Program-made: the position numbers and the translations under genes
Notes under the pieces: model-generated
Database searches by the model: none
What the model saw: only the letters and a program-made list of their open reading frames with translations
Told to the model about the DNA's origin: nothing
In this document: piece after piece, positions 17,680 to 25,968 of the stretch
How positions within the stretch are numbered: position 1 is the stretch's first letter
Layout of the letters: the number at the start of each line of letters is the position of its first letter
Source: Porphyromonas pogonae
GTDB lineage: Bacteria; Bacteroidota; Bacteroidia; Bacteroidales; Porphyromonadaceae
Assembly: GCF_036320655.1 (NCBI RefSeq)
Contig: NZ_CP143258.1
Location: 1 to 64,000 of the forward strand
Length of the DNA: 64,000 nt
Direction: 5' to 3'

Positions 17680-17722
17680 ATAAAAAATGCAGGATAGGTC
17701 AACTTTAGACCAATCCTGCATT
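17680..17722 (-). terminator. Terminator of the rnf operon
   Basis: On the minus strand the stem AATGCAGGATTGGTC pairs with GACCTATCCTGCATT and is followed by TTTTTTATA. It lies about 20 bp after the rnfA stop codon. Confidence 0.85.
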
Positions 17723-17742
17723 CTGTTTATATGGATATAATC

Positions 17743-18321
17743 TCAGAGACGAACTATACCGCTGAAGCCCATGAATGCCATTGCCAAGATACCGGCAGTG
17801 ATAAGAGCTGCAGGAATGCCCTGCATAGCTTTGGGGAGTTCGGTGCGACTCAACTGCTCACGAATACCCGCGAATACCACCATAGCCAATGTGAAACCAA
17901 TAGCTGTGGATATAGCATAAACAAGACTTTCAAGGAAATCAAAATCTTTTTGGATCACCAGAATAGCCACACCGAGGATACAGCAGTTCGTAGTGATCAA
18001 TGGTAGAAATACGCCTAACGCCTGATACAGCGATGGAGATACTTTCTTGAGGATGATCTCAACCATCTGCACCAACGCAGCGATAACAAGGATAAATACG
18101 ATAGTTTGCATAAAGGCCAATCCGTTGGGATCAAGCACAAATTTCTGCAAAAGCCACGTAACCATAGTAGCAATAGCCAAAACAAATGTTACAGCTGCAC
18201 CCATACCGATGGAAGTATCTACTTTCTTGGAAACACCCAAGAACGGACAGATACCGAGGAACTGAGACAGTACAACGTTGTTTACGAAAACTGCGGCAAT
18301 AAATATGATTATAAAATGCAT
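17743..18321 (-). CDS. rnfA: Rnf complex subunit RnfA
   Basis: 192 residues, an all-membrane protein with six hydrophobic segments (starts [31 protein letters not shown]). RnfA and RnfE are inversely oriented homologues that form the membrane core and hold a 2Fe-2S cluster between them through conserved cysteines (CPFLG here, NCCILG further on). The complex couples electron flow between reduced ferredoxin and NAD+ to Na+ or H+ pumping. Last gene of the operon, 25 bp after rnfE and followed by a strong terminator. Confidence 0.95.
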   Translation of the reverse strand: MHFIIIFIAAVFVNNVVLSQFLGICPFLGVSKKVDTSIGMGAAVTFVLAIATMVTWLLQKFVLDPNGLAFMQTIVFILVIAALVQMVEIILKKVSPSLYQALGVFLPLITTNCCILGVAILVIQKDFDFLESLVYAISTAIGFTLAMVVFAGIREQLSRTELPKAMQGIPAALITAGILAMAFMGFSGIVRL

Positions 18322-18346
18322 AATGAATCTAATTTAATGTTATTGA

Positions 18347-18934
18347 CTAAGCTTTCTTGGATATTGAATTGACTATGGCAACAAGGTACCCCAACACGAT
18401 GAAAGCACCGGGAGCCAAGATAAAGAGCAATGATCCGAAGGTATCAGGATAGATCTTAACACCAAAGAAGGTACCTGCACCGAGGAACTCACGCACCATA
18501 CCGAGCACGGTAAGCGATATTGTAAATCCCAGACCGATACCTACTCCATCCAGCGCTGAGTGTAAAACACCTTTTTTGGCAGCTACAGACTCAGCACGTC
18601 CCAGCACTATACAGTTTACCACAATCAGAGGGATAAAAAGTCCCAGACTGGCATACAGAGCCGGCACATAAGCCTGCATGAGCATCTGCACCACAGTAAC
18701 GAATCCGGCTATGACCACGATGTAAGCAGGGATACGCACCTGATCGGGAATAAGCTTCTTGATCATTGAGATCACCGTATTGGAGCAGATAAGTACAAAC
18801 ATAGTGGCAAGCCCCATACCCATACCGTTGTTGGCAGAAGATGTAGTAGCCAGAGTAGGACACATACCAAGCAAAAGCACAAAGGTTGGGTTTTCGGTGA
18901 TAATACCGTTTTTGATTATTTGTAATGGTTTCAT
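18347..18934 (-). CDS. rnfE: Rnf complex subunit RnfE
   Basis: 195 residues, six hydrophobic segments, homologous to RnfA. It begins MKPLQIIKNGIITENPTFVLLLGMCPTLA and carries the second conserved cysteine pair region (VNCIVLGRAES). Membrane core of the ferredoxin:NAD+ oxidoreductase. Its start overlaps the rnfG stop by 4 bp, indicating translational coupling. Confidence 0.95.
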   Translation of the reverse strand: MKPLQIIKNGIITENPTFVLLLGMCPTLATTSSANNGMGMGLATMFVLICSNTVISMIKKLIPDQVRIPAYIVVIAGFVTVVQMLMQAYVPALYASLGLFIPLIVVNCIVLGRAESVAAKKGVLHSALDGVGIGLGFTISLTVLGMVREFLGAGTFFGVKIYPDTFGSLLFILAPGAFIVLGYLVAIVNSISKKA

Positions 18935-19545
18935 TTTTTAGCCTCCTTTTCTTTAGCTTGTTTTACAGCGTCGTATGCACGGTTTATAGCATCGAGGAAT
19001 GCACGGCTACTGATCGTTGCTGCCGTGATGGCGTCAACCTTACCTCCGTCTTTGGATACTACCAAGGGGTATTGTGCAGCCATGTCCACACCTTTGAGGT
19101 CTTGTAGATTTGATGTCTTAGACGGTTGGTGAAACCAGTCCTGCATCTTGGATCCCAAACCGGGAGTTTCGCCATGCTCTAGCACTGAGTAGTCTACCAG
19201 CTTACCGGCATTATCAAAGCCCACCATAACAGAGATGCGGCCATTGAATCCGCTGTTGGTATATGACTCCACAGCATAGCCTACGATATCGTTGCCTTTC
19301 TTGGCAGGATAGACATGTACGGAGTCTGCATCGCCTTCTTTGAGTATTGAGAAGGCTTCGTTGTAAGGATTGTTATCAAACGCAGGTGTTACGTTCTTGA
19401 TAGCGTCCACCTTAGCTTTCACTTTGGCCTGCTCTATGGGAGCAGCTGTGATCTTATTCATACCTGCAAGAATACCGGCAATGATGATGCAGATACCGGT
19501 CAGGGAAAGCAACATGTTGGGTAATGTAGATGATAGCTTTTTCAT
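18931..19545 (-). CDS. rnfG: Rnf complex subunit RnfG (covalent flavin)
   Basis: 204 residues with one N-terminal membrane anchor (about 10-30) and a periplasm-facing FMN-binding domain. The flavin attachment motif reads DAITAATISSRA near residue 170, where the FMN is linked through phosphate to the last Thr of the TxxT pattern. Usual motifs have TGAT; here it is TAAT, a mild variation. It ends in a lysine-rich tail (KQAKEKEAKK). Between rnfD and rnfE with 2-bp and 4-bp junctions. Confidence 0.93.
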   Translation of the reverse strand: MKKLSSTLPNMLLSLTGICIIIAGILAGMNKITAAPIEQAKVKAKVDAIKNVTPAFDNNPYNEAFSILKEGDADSVHVYPAKKGNDIVGYAVESYTNSGFNGRISVMVGFDNAGKLVDYSVLEHGETPGLGSKMQDWFHQPSKTSNLQDLKGVDMAAQYPLVVSKDGGKVDAITAATISSRAFLDAINRAYDAVKQAKEKEAKK

Positions 19546-19547
19546 GA

Positions 19548-20528
19548 TTACTTCCCTCCAAAATGTTTAGGTTTCATATACATATTAATAAGGGGTGTGA
19601 AGCCGTTCATGATAAGAATGGCAAATGACATTCCCTCAGGATATGCGCCGAACAGACGAATCAATACGGTGAGAATACCGATGATACACCCGTAAAGCAA
19701 CTGCCCGCTCTTACTCATGGGTGAGGTGACATAGTCGGTAGCCATGAAGATAGCTCCCAACATCAGACCTCCCGTGAGGAGATGAAACCAAGCCGGCGGA
19801 TAGATAGCAGGATTGACCATATGCATAATGCCACCAAGAATGAATGCGCTACCCAGGATAGAGATAGGAATGTGCCATGTGATGATCTTGCGCCACAGCA
19901 TATAGATGAGACCTACAAGCAGTGCCAATGCGCTAATCTCGCCCAAAGAGCCCGACTGCACACCCAGCAACATATTCATTGCCGATGGCATCTGATCCCA
20001 GCTTGCACCGGGAGCTCCATGGATAATGCCTTTCATGATCCCCAGAGGAGTAGCACCTGTGGCAGCATCCATATATGAAGCATATTGATGAGGATTGGGC
20101 CATACCGTCATTTGGGCAGGGAAAGAGATCAGCAGGAACACACGTCCTACCAAAGCCGGGTTAAAAGGGTTGCCACCCAATCCGCCAAAAGACATCTTAC
20201 CCATACCTATAGCAATGAGTGCACCTATAGCCACGATCCAGAAAGGAAGGTTAGAAGGCAGGTTCATCGCCAGCAACACGCCGGTGAGAATAGCAGAGCC
20301 ATCATACAACGTAGGAGTTCTGTGCAAAAGGTATTTACTCACTAGAAATTCGGTGAGGCAACATACACCCACACTGACCAATGTTACGACCAAAGCTCCC
20401 AAACCGAATTGGACAAGGGATACAGCATAAGCCGGAAGTAATGCGATCAGCACACCGAACATATTTTTGCTGATGCTATCGCCACTGTGAATGTGTGGCG
20501 AAGGTGAGATATAAAACTTATTTTCCAT
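19548..20528 (-). CDS. rnfD: Rnf complex subunit RnfD (covalent flavin)
   Basis: 326 residues, about eight or nine hydrophobic segments. The flavin-binding motif is ATGATPLG, in the usual position in the middle of the protein. N-terminal SPSPHIHSGDSISKNM is typical. Works with RnfG to pass electrons across the membrane side of the complex. Separated from rnfC by 3 bp and from rnfG by 2 bp. Confidence 0.95.
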   Translation of the reverse strand: MENKFYISPSPHIHSGDSISKNMFGVLIALLPAYAVSLVQFGLGALVVTLVSVGVCCLTEFLVSKYLLHRTPTLYDGSAILTGVLLAMNLPSNLPFWIVAIGALIAIGMGKMSFGGLGGNPFNPALVGRVFLLISFPAQMTVWPNPHQYASYMDAATGATPLGIMKGIIHGAPGASWDQMPSAMNMLLGVQSGSLGEISALALLVGLIYMLWRKIITWHIPISILGSAFILGGIMHMVNPAIYPPAWFHLLTGGLMLGAIFMATDYVTSPMSKSGQLLYGCIIGILTVLIRLFGAYPEGMSFAILIMNGFTPLINMYMKPKHFGGK

Positions 20529-20531
20529 ACA

Positions 20532-21863
20532 TTACTTTTTTCTTGATCGTATAATACCCATCACTGTTTGTTTACCCAGACGAATATAATCGAGCAGAGG
20601 TCTATTGGCCGGACATGTGTAGCTGCAAGAACCACACTCTATACAATCGACTACATAGTTCTTCTCGGCATCGTCCCAGTCCTTGAACTGTACATCCTTC
20701 ATCAGGAAAGCAGGGTTAAGTCCCATAGGGCATACATTGACGCATTTGGCACAGCGAATGCATGACTGCATAGGCTTTCTCTCCGACTCCTCACGTCCCA
20801 GCAACAAAATGCCGGATGTACCTTTGGTGACGGGGATATCGATGCTCAGCAGTGCTTTGCCCATCATGGGACCACCGCCAATGACTTTACCTGTGTCCTC
20901 GGGCAAACCACCTGAAGCTTCGATCAGATTTTTGATAGGTGTACCTACTCTTACTTTATAGTTGGCAGGAACTTGGAGGTGCTTACCGGTCACGGTAACT
21001 ATACGCTCCAAAAGCGGTTTATTCTTTTGTACAGCTTCGTATACGGCAAATACGGTACCCACATTTTGTACTACAGCACCTGTAGAAATAGGTAGCGCTC
21101 CGCTCTTGACCTGCTTGCGTATCACGGCATCGATGAGCTGCTTCTCACCGCCTTGTGGATATTGTACCTTCAGCGGCATCACTTCTATGCCCTGATAACC
21201 TGCAGCCAAGTCACCCAATAGTTTTATGGCATCGGGTTTATTGTTTTCTATACCTATCACAGCTTTGGTCACCCCTATCGCCTTCATCAATATCTTTACG
21301 CCCACAAGCACCTCTTCGGGTTTGGACATCATCAAGATATGGTCCGATGTAAGATAAGGCTCACACTCTACAGCGTTGATGATCAAAATCTCCGCCTTAG
21401 CATCGGGAGGAGGTGACAGTTTTACTTGTGTAGGGAAAGTAGCACCGCCAAGGCCTACTACACCACACTGGGCTATGCGCTCGGTAATCTCTTTGGAGTT
21501 TAGCAGGCATTCTTTGACCAGTTCTTCAGAGCGGTCTATTACAGGCTCCCACTCATCGCCCACTACATCTATGATAATAGCGGGTCGCTTGTAACCACCG
21601 GCATCGAAAACAGCATCTATCTTGGACACCTTTCCCGAAACGGAAGAGTGTATGTTGGCAGAAATAAAGCCGGAGCTTTTGGCTATCACGGTACCTACTT
21701 TGACCTCTTCACCCTTTTGCACCACGGGAGTGGCAGGAGCTCCGATATGTTGCCCCACGGGTATGATCACCTGCTTGGGCAATGGTATCTCTTCTACCGG
21801 TTTGCCGGCAGACAATTTATTTTCAGGCGGATGTATCCCTCCTAAACGAAACGTTCTCAACAT
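20532..21863 (-). CDS. rnfC: Rnf complex subunit RnfC (NADH/FMN, 4Fe-4S)
   Basis: 443 residues, the peripheral cytoplasmic subunit. It has the N-terminal RnfC barrel (GGIHPPENK), an FMN/NADH-binding region like NuoF (GLGGATFPTQVKL, CEPYLTSDH), a SLBB-like segment, and two C-terminal 4Fe-4S sites (CIRCAKCVNVCPMGLNP and CIECGSCSYTCPANRP). It exchanges electrons with NAD(H). Length is standard for the short RnfC class, without the long C-terminal extension of gammaproteobacteria. Confidence 0.95.
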   Translation of the reverse strand: MLRTFRLGGIHPPENKLSAGKPVEEIPLPKQVIIPVGQHIGAPATPVVQKGEEVKVGTVIAKSSGFISANIHSSVSGKVSKIDAVFDAGGYKRPAIIIDVVGDEWEPVIDRSEELVKECLLNSKEITERIAQCGVVGLGGATFPTQVKLSPPPDAKAEILIINAVECEPYLTSDHILMMSKPEEVLVGVKILMKAIGVTKAVIGIENNKPDAIKLLGDLAAGYQGIEVMPLKVQYPQGGEKQLIDAVIRKQVKSGALPISTGAVVQNVGTVFAVYEAVQKNKPLLERIVTVTGKHLQVPANYKVRVGTPIKNLIEASGGLPEDTGKVIGGGPMMGKALLSIDIPVTKGTSGILLLGREESERKPMQSCIRCAKCVNVCPMGLNPAFLMKDVQFKDWDDAEKNYVVDCIECGSCSYTCPANRPLLDYIRLGKQTVMGIIRSRKK

Positions 21864-21865
21864 AA

Positions 21866-22780
21866 TTATGCTTCGGCTGTAGGGTTATTGACTATGTTTT
21901 TTCTCTCAAGGTTAGCTTTCAGATCCGGTGTACCCGTTGCTACGGCATCAGCAGTCTCCACCTTAGGCTTGCGTGGCGGGAAGTTGAGTTCGTGTATAGC
22001 ATTGGTCGGGCATACGCTCACGCACTTGCGGCACATACGGCATTTCACGGGATCAATGTAAGATAGGTTGTTTTGTATGGTGATGGCTTCGAAGGCGCAC
22101 TGCTTCAAGCAGAGAGAGCAACCGATACAGGCGTTGGCACAAGCTTTCTTGGCCACACCGCCTTTGTCCATATTCACACAAGAGACAAATATGCGGCGAC
22201 TCTTGGGGCCCTTCTTACGGAGCTCGATGATAGTCTTGGGACAAGCTTTTACGCAAGCACCACAGGCTACGCACTTGTCCTCTACCACTTCGGGCAGGCG
22301 TGTTACGGGATTGATGTGGATAGCATCGAAGTCGCAAGCATCCACACAGTCGCCCAGCCCCAGACAGCCGAAGCTACAGTCCGTATCGCCTTTGTAAAGC
22401 GCCGAAGCTATGGAGCATTTCGATGCTCCGTCGTAAATATTGGTGCGTGGTCTTGCATCGCAGGTACCGTTGCATCGTACCACTGCGATAAGCGGATCAG
22501 CAGCTTTGGCTTCCAGCCCGAGGATAACGGACACTCTTTCCATCACAGGAGCGCCCCCTACAGGACAGAACAACCCTTCCAAGCTCTCGTTCTTCACGCA
22601 TGCATTTGCAAAAGCCGAGCAACCAGGAAAACCGCAACCGCCACAATTGGCTTGAGGCAGGACTTCGCCGACCTGCGCTATGCGCGGATCTTCTTTTACC
22701 TCAAACTTCTTTGAAGCCCAAAATAGAAGCAGTGCACCTATAGCTCCTATTATGGCCAGGACAATAATAGTAATTGACAT
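21866..22780 (-). CDS. rnfB: Rnf complex subunit RnfB (multi-Fe-S)
   Basis: 304 residues. One N-terminal membrane helix (about 1-24), then a 4Fe-4S domain (CGGCGFPGCSAFANAC ... FCPVGG) and several ferredoxin-type motifs (DCSFGCLGLGDCVDAC, CVACGACVKACPK, CIGCSLCLKQCA, CRMCRKCVSVCPT). RnfB takes electrons from reduced ferredoxin and feeds the complex. The gene lies 3 bp after rseC and 2 bp before rnfC. Confidence 0.95.
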   Translation of the reverse strand: MSITIIVLAIIGAIGALLLFWASKKFEVKEDPRIAQVGEVLPQANCGGCGFPGCSAFANACVKNESLEGLFCPVGGAPVMERVSVILGLEAKAADPLIAVVRCNGTCDARPRTNIYDGASKCSIASALYKGDTDCSFGCLGLGDCVDACDFDAIHINPVTRLPEVVEDKCVACGACVKACPKTIIELRKKGPKSRRIFVSCVNMDKGGVAKKACANACIGCSLCLKQCAFEAITIQNNLSYIDPVKCRMCRKCVSVCPTNAIHELNFPPRKPKVETADAVATGTPDLKANLERKNIVNNPTAEA

Positions 22781-22783
22781 ATC

Positions 22784-23218
22784 TTAGTTTGTTGTGATTG
22801 ATATCTTTTTTATCATAAATATCATATCTCGTGATAATCTCTTTTCGAATAGACTAAGGAATAAATAATACAGTACTACGGAAGCCAGCGAGATACCTGC
22901 GCCTAGGACTTCGGACGTATGGAAGACACTGATGCACAGCACTGCCACAACCAATAGCAGAACGAGCGGTAGAACGAATGAGAGCAAAACAGCCTTGTGC
23001 CCCATGCTACGGGAGCCTATGACAAGTACTCGCTCTCCTAGGGAATAATCTTTATTGTTGAAGGACTTGATTTTCACAGTACGGTCTTTGCAGTCGGTGC
23101 TTACACAGTATGAGGCTGCATGACATCCTGTGCATGCGCTTTTTTGCTCAATGCTCACCGTGATTTCACCGGGCTTGATGTTAGTGATGACACCTTCTTG
23201 CTGGATGGTCTCTTTCAT
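22784..23218 (-). CDS. rseC: RseC/MucC family protein (SoxR-reducing system)
   Basis: 144 residues. An N-terminal cytoplasmic cysteine cluster (ACTGCHAASYCVSTDC, about residues 29-44) is followed by two hydrophobic segments (about 75-125). RseC proteins occur beside rnf genes and take part in reducing SoxR-type iron-sulfur regulators in proteobacteria. Here it probably binds a cluster and assists Rnf assembly or electron delivery (inference). First gene of the operon. The -7 element TACATTTG on the minus strand lies 61 bp upstream. Confidence 0.85.
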   Translation of the reverse strand: MKETIQQEGVITNIKPGEITVSIEQKSACTGCHAASYCVSTDCKDRTVKIKSFNNKDYSLGERVLVIGSRSMGHKAVLLSFVLPLVLLLVVAVLCISVFHTSEVLGAGISLASVVLYYLFLSLFEKRLSRDMIFMIKKISITTN

Positions 23219-23278
23219 CTTTTTTGAACTGTCCGTTAAGTTGCGTGTTTGTCAAGTTAAGATTCCATTTTACGCAGG

Positions 23279-23286
23279 CAAATGTA
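23279..23286 (-). promoter_or_regulatory. rnf operon promoter -7 element
   Basis: TACATTTG on the minus strand, exact TAnnTTTG, upstream of rseC. No TTGTGAA/TTCACAA Rex-type palindrome was seen around it. Confidence 0.5.
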
Positions 23287-23353
23287 CGTAATAATATCTA
23301 AAATGACCAATAATTAGTATTAAAATCGGTAGCAGTAGACTCAATATTTTCTT

Positions 23354-23417
23354 AAAAACAGTCTATCCAAGAGGGCTATATACATAAAAACAAGCTATCT
23401 AAGAGATATATAACCCG
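23354..23417. repeat. Two imperfect 32-bp direct repeats
   Basis: Two adjacent copies begin AAAAACA (23354 and 23386) and share CTATCyAAGAG and TATATA stretches. They lie in the 305-bp gap between rseC and the phosphatase gene, which otherwise holds nothing I recognise. Confidence 0.4.
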
Positions 23418-23523
23418 AAATAAATATTTATAGTGAATATACCTAAATATTGCTACCGAAGCCTTGTGTACTTGAAAATACTTTTTATGGATATTTTAAA
23501 ATACTATCCGTAGAGTGGTTTAT

Positions 23524-24855
23524 TTATTTAAGCGACTCGTACTCAGCGATAGCTTCTGCAAAACGGGTGTTGACATCCGCAAGCTCGTACAGTCCCTGCG
23601 CATTGGCTTTGAGCCCTGCCAGACGGAGTTGATAGGTCATGGGAGGAGTATTGAGAGACAGCGGTTGCAGCCCTCTCAGCTGATCCGTGGACTGATAAAG
23701 GAGACTCACCCCCACGTACTCTTTGCCCGTTTGCTTATCGGCCCACTTCTCGAGGAGCAGTTTACAGCCTATAGGCGTTTTCTTCTCTATCGTAGAGGGC
23801 AGTGAATAGTCTTCCACCTTGAGCGCTTTGGTTACTGAGCCTATATTGGAGTCGTGTCCTACAAGGTAGGTGAGTTTGCGTTCGGGGGCACTCAGTTCGT
23901 CCTTCATATATACTAGCAAGGGATGTGCCACATTCACAGCCACAGATGGCGCTGTAAATAGAATATCGCCATATACATCCTTTACACCCGATATACTCTC
24001 CCACTCCTGCTCACTGAGCTTGTGCCCGAAAGCGGCCTGCTTGTCATCAGCCACTTCGAAGTATTGCAGTATCAGTGCATCCGCTATGCGTGTGGCGAGC
24101 TTGAGTGATCCGCTCAGGTTAGGCTCTTCGTTGAGCTTGAAGATAAGCTTGGTATCATAGTCGTCGAGGCTACAGATATGCTCTGTCTCGCACGCCGGGG
24201 CATGCTTCATATCCAGCACCTTCTCTATGGTGCGGAAGGCGGGCTTCAGCGTTTCGGTAAGCCCTTTGAGTCCGCCCTTGCCTCCCATAGCGTTTATCTC
24301 ACTTGTGGCTCGGGCTTCTATGGCAGGGCTCAGCTTGGTCATGCGAGGAAAAAACACGGGATCCATCTTGCTCGGAGCGAAGCGATGATGTACCGGCACA
24401 TCGCAAGTGGGGAAGAAAGCCGTGGTAAAGTACCGTGCCGTGGCAATGGTGCGCTGCATACTATTGGCGTATACATTGACCTCGTCACTACCGGGGCACT
24501 CCCCGTCTTTGAAAAGCCCCTCCGCCTCCAACCATTTGCGGAAGTATTGTCCCATCATAGTCTCCAGCACACCGCCCTTGAGAGTAAGTTCGCTGGCATT
24601 GGCAGTCCACTGTGTCCACTTACCATGCGTCACTTTGCCCAGAACGCTATTACCGCCCGAGAGTGGCGCACGTATGTTGTGGCGGCTCAGCACCACCACT
24701 TCTTTGAGCTTGTATTGCTCGTGTAGCTGATTGTAACGGGGATTTTGCGCTTGTATAGACGTAAAAGCAACAAGAAGCAACACCCACAATGCAGCTGTAG
24801 ACCGTATCTTACGGCAGGAGGTCTTGATCCCGTAATCTGTTCGTAGTGTTTTCAT
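23524..24855 (-). CDS. Periplasmic histidine acid phosphatase, glucose-1-phosphatase (Agp)-like
   Basis: 443 residues from the ATG at 24855, which gives a clear signal peptide ending near SIQA. An upstream in-frame start would add 23 residues without signal character. The catalytic motif is R58-H59-N-I-R-A-P; the usual RHGxRxP glycine is Asn, as in E. coli glucose-1-phosphatase Agp. Other Agp-like segments are VYANSMQRTIATARYF, CDVPVHHRF and the C-terminal VGHDSNIGS (proton donor HD). It probably releases phosphate from sugar phosphates or inositol phosphates in the periplasm. A TACATTTG -7 element lies 57 bp upstream. Stands alone. Confidence 0.85.
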   Translation of the reverse strand: MKTLRTDYGIKTSCRKIRSTAALWVLLLVAFTSIQAQNPRYNQLHEQYKLKEVVVLSRHNIRAPLSGGNSVLGKVTHGKWTQWTANASELTLKGGVLETMMGQYFRKWLEAEGLFKDGECPGSDEVNVYANSMQRTIATARYFTTAFFPTCDVPVHHRFAPSKMDPVFFPRMTKLSPAIEARATSEINAMGGKGGLKGLTETLKPAFRTIEKVLDMKHAPACETEHICSLDDYDTKLIFKLNEEPNLSGSLKLATRIADALILQYFEVADDKQAAFGHKLSEQEWESISGVKDVYGDILFTAPSVAVNVAHPLLVYMKDELSAPERKLTYLVGHDSNIGSVTKALKVEDYSLPSTIEKKTPIGCKLLLEKWADKQTGKEYVGVSLLYQSTDQLRGLQPLSLNTPPMTYQLRLAGLKANAQGLYELADVNTRFAEAIAEYESLK

Positions 24856-24911
24856 AATAATCCTCTTAATAATGAAATGCATATATAAAACTTTAGCTTT
24901 GGCTCGCAAGT

Positions 24912-24919
24912 CAAATGTA
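24912..24919 (-). promoter_or_regulatory. Promoter -7 element of the phosphatase gene
   Basis: TACATTTG on the minus strand, exact TAnnTTTG, 57 bp before the chosen ATG. It supports that start. Confidence 0.45.
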
Positions 24920-25243
24920 AACAATAAACATCAATAAGTCTGAATCCCATGTGTAAAAAGATCTATCACAATTTGTGCAATATCTCCGGGGCGGCTATAC
25001 ATGTTTGTGATTTGCAAACGGATGCGGGGAGAGCATATTAGAATCAATGCGACTCCGCATCTGCACCACAGAACTTTTTGTCTGAATAAACCCGGTATGC
25101 GATTGAGAGTAAGGCGAATGATTTACATTTTTTAGCATCTCGCTCTTGACAAGGGGTATGCCGGGGATGTATATTTGCACAGATATTCATCCGCTTTTAC
25201 TTCGCTTATAGTTTATTCACTTTTTACACTCTATTTACACTCC

Positions 25244-25354
25244 ATGCTTACCACCCCTATACGCACATGTTACTTATCTGTACTTACCCGTAGCCATGGG
25301 ATAAGTGCTCCCTACATATCCTTTAGGCAAGACTATACTGCCGGTCAGCAATGA
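25244..25354 (+). CDS. Possible 36-residue peptide of the 25-kb element
   Basis: Begins MLTTPIRTCYLSVL, 66 bp after the promoter. Shares only M-x-T and an early Cys with the peptides of the other elements. May be chance. Confidence 0.2.
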   Translation: MLTTPIRTCYLSVLTRSHGISAPYISFRQDYTAGQQ

Positions 25355-25471
25355 TGTACACGCAAGGAGGAGCACAACGGCCTCCTCGTGACAACGGCAC
25401 AGCGTCATACGTCGCTACAGTAAACAGTATGCACCTATAGGAAAGCCTCCCCAAAACATCATATTCCCCAC

Positions 25472-25517
25472 AGCGGACACAGAAGATACTCCACTCTTCC
25501 GTGTCCGCTTTTTTTTT
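25472..25517 (+). terminator. Strong terminator without an upstream protein gene
   Basis: AGCGGACAC-AGAAGA, loop, TCTTCC-GTGTCCGCT followed by nine T. Its presence on the plus strand between two minus-strand genes shows that something is transcribed from the promoter at 25146-25177. Confidence 0.85.
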
Positions 25518-25523
25518 ACGATA

Positions 25524-25658
25524 TTAGAGTTAAAGACAGAGTCGTATCTTAGTTAAAACACGATGGTAGTTTAGTTAAGACACGAAATCATTTTAGTTAA
25601 AACACCACAACGTTTTAGTTAAAACACTTTCGTATCTTAACTAAAACACAAGACCATG
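25524..25658 (+). repeat. 22-bp tandem array with core TTAGTTAARACAC
   Basis: Units begin at 25549, 25571, 25593, 25615 and 25637, exactly 22 bp apart, with a degenerate unit from 25524. Thirteen bases are conserved and nine vary. The final unit reads TTAACTAAAACAC. Confidence 0.85.
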
Positions 25659-25894
25659 ACAACTCTCCTATCCACCCACATACACGAGGGGCGGATTAGT
25701 AGGTATGCCTAATAAGTTTTTCCTCTTTGCTTAAGCCCTTGGCGCAATAACATTATCATCTCAAGCCTCCTTAGTAAAGATATTATTTAACCATGACCAA
25801 CAGGGCGATATATTTTAGAAATAATAAGAATCGTCATGTGTTAAATATCCTCAAAAACAGTTCGTTTCGAGCTCCGAGCCGTTAATAAAAGCAA

Positions 25895-25925
25895 CCCCGC
25901 ATCAGGCTTTTAGTCCGATGCGGGG
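25895..25925 (-). terminator. Terminator after the GH31 gene
   Basis: CCCCGCATC stem pairing with GATGCGGGG, followed on the minus strand by a T-containing tail (TTGCTTTT). 44 bp downstream of the GH31 stop. Confidence 0.75.
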
Positions 25926-25968
25926 CATTAGTAGCCTGGAGCTACAGGGAGGCAGAGAGAGAGCTATA

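Larger units (their letters stand above)
25178..25517 (+). ncRNA. Predicted small transcript between the phosphatase and GH31 genes
   Basis: An exact TAnnTTTG promoter (TATATTTG, 25170-25177) and a very strong terminator (25472-25517) bracket about 335 nt on the plus strand, with no protein gene between them apart from a possible 36-codon frame (25244-25354). A GC-rich hairpin GGAGG...CCTCC lies near 25370-25395. I compared it by eye with tmRNA, RNase P RNA, 6S and SRP RNA and found no decisive motifs. Either a small RNA or a short-peptide message. Confidence 0.5.
25146..25658 (+). repeat. Divergent fifth modular element at 25 kb
   Basis: Related in design to copies 1-4. Promoter TTGACA (25146) with TATATTTG (25170-25177) and a G-rich spacer; about 300 bp of low-conservation sequence with a possible 36-codon peptide; then a terminator (25472-25517) and an array of 22-bp units with a different core. 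That core, TTAGTTAARACAC, is the reverse complement of the GTGTCTTAACTAA stretch found once in copy 3 (and partly in copy 2). No closing palindrome was found. The remaining sequence to 25894 holds nothing I recognise. Confidence 0.55.

Noticed and set aside
22073-22714. 213-codon plus-strand frame inside rnfB
   Set aside because: Antisense to a conserved multi-cysteine gene, no start context.
25178-25517. The 25-kb transcript as tmRNA, RNase P RNA, 6S or SRP RNA
   Set aside because: None of the landmark motifs (tmRNA ends with a CCA acceptor-like stem, RNase P GAGGAAAGUCC, SRP tetraloop segment) was found by eye.
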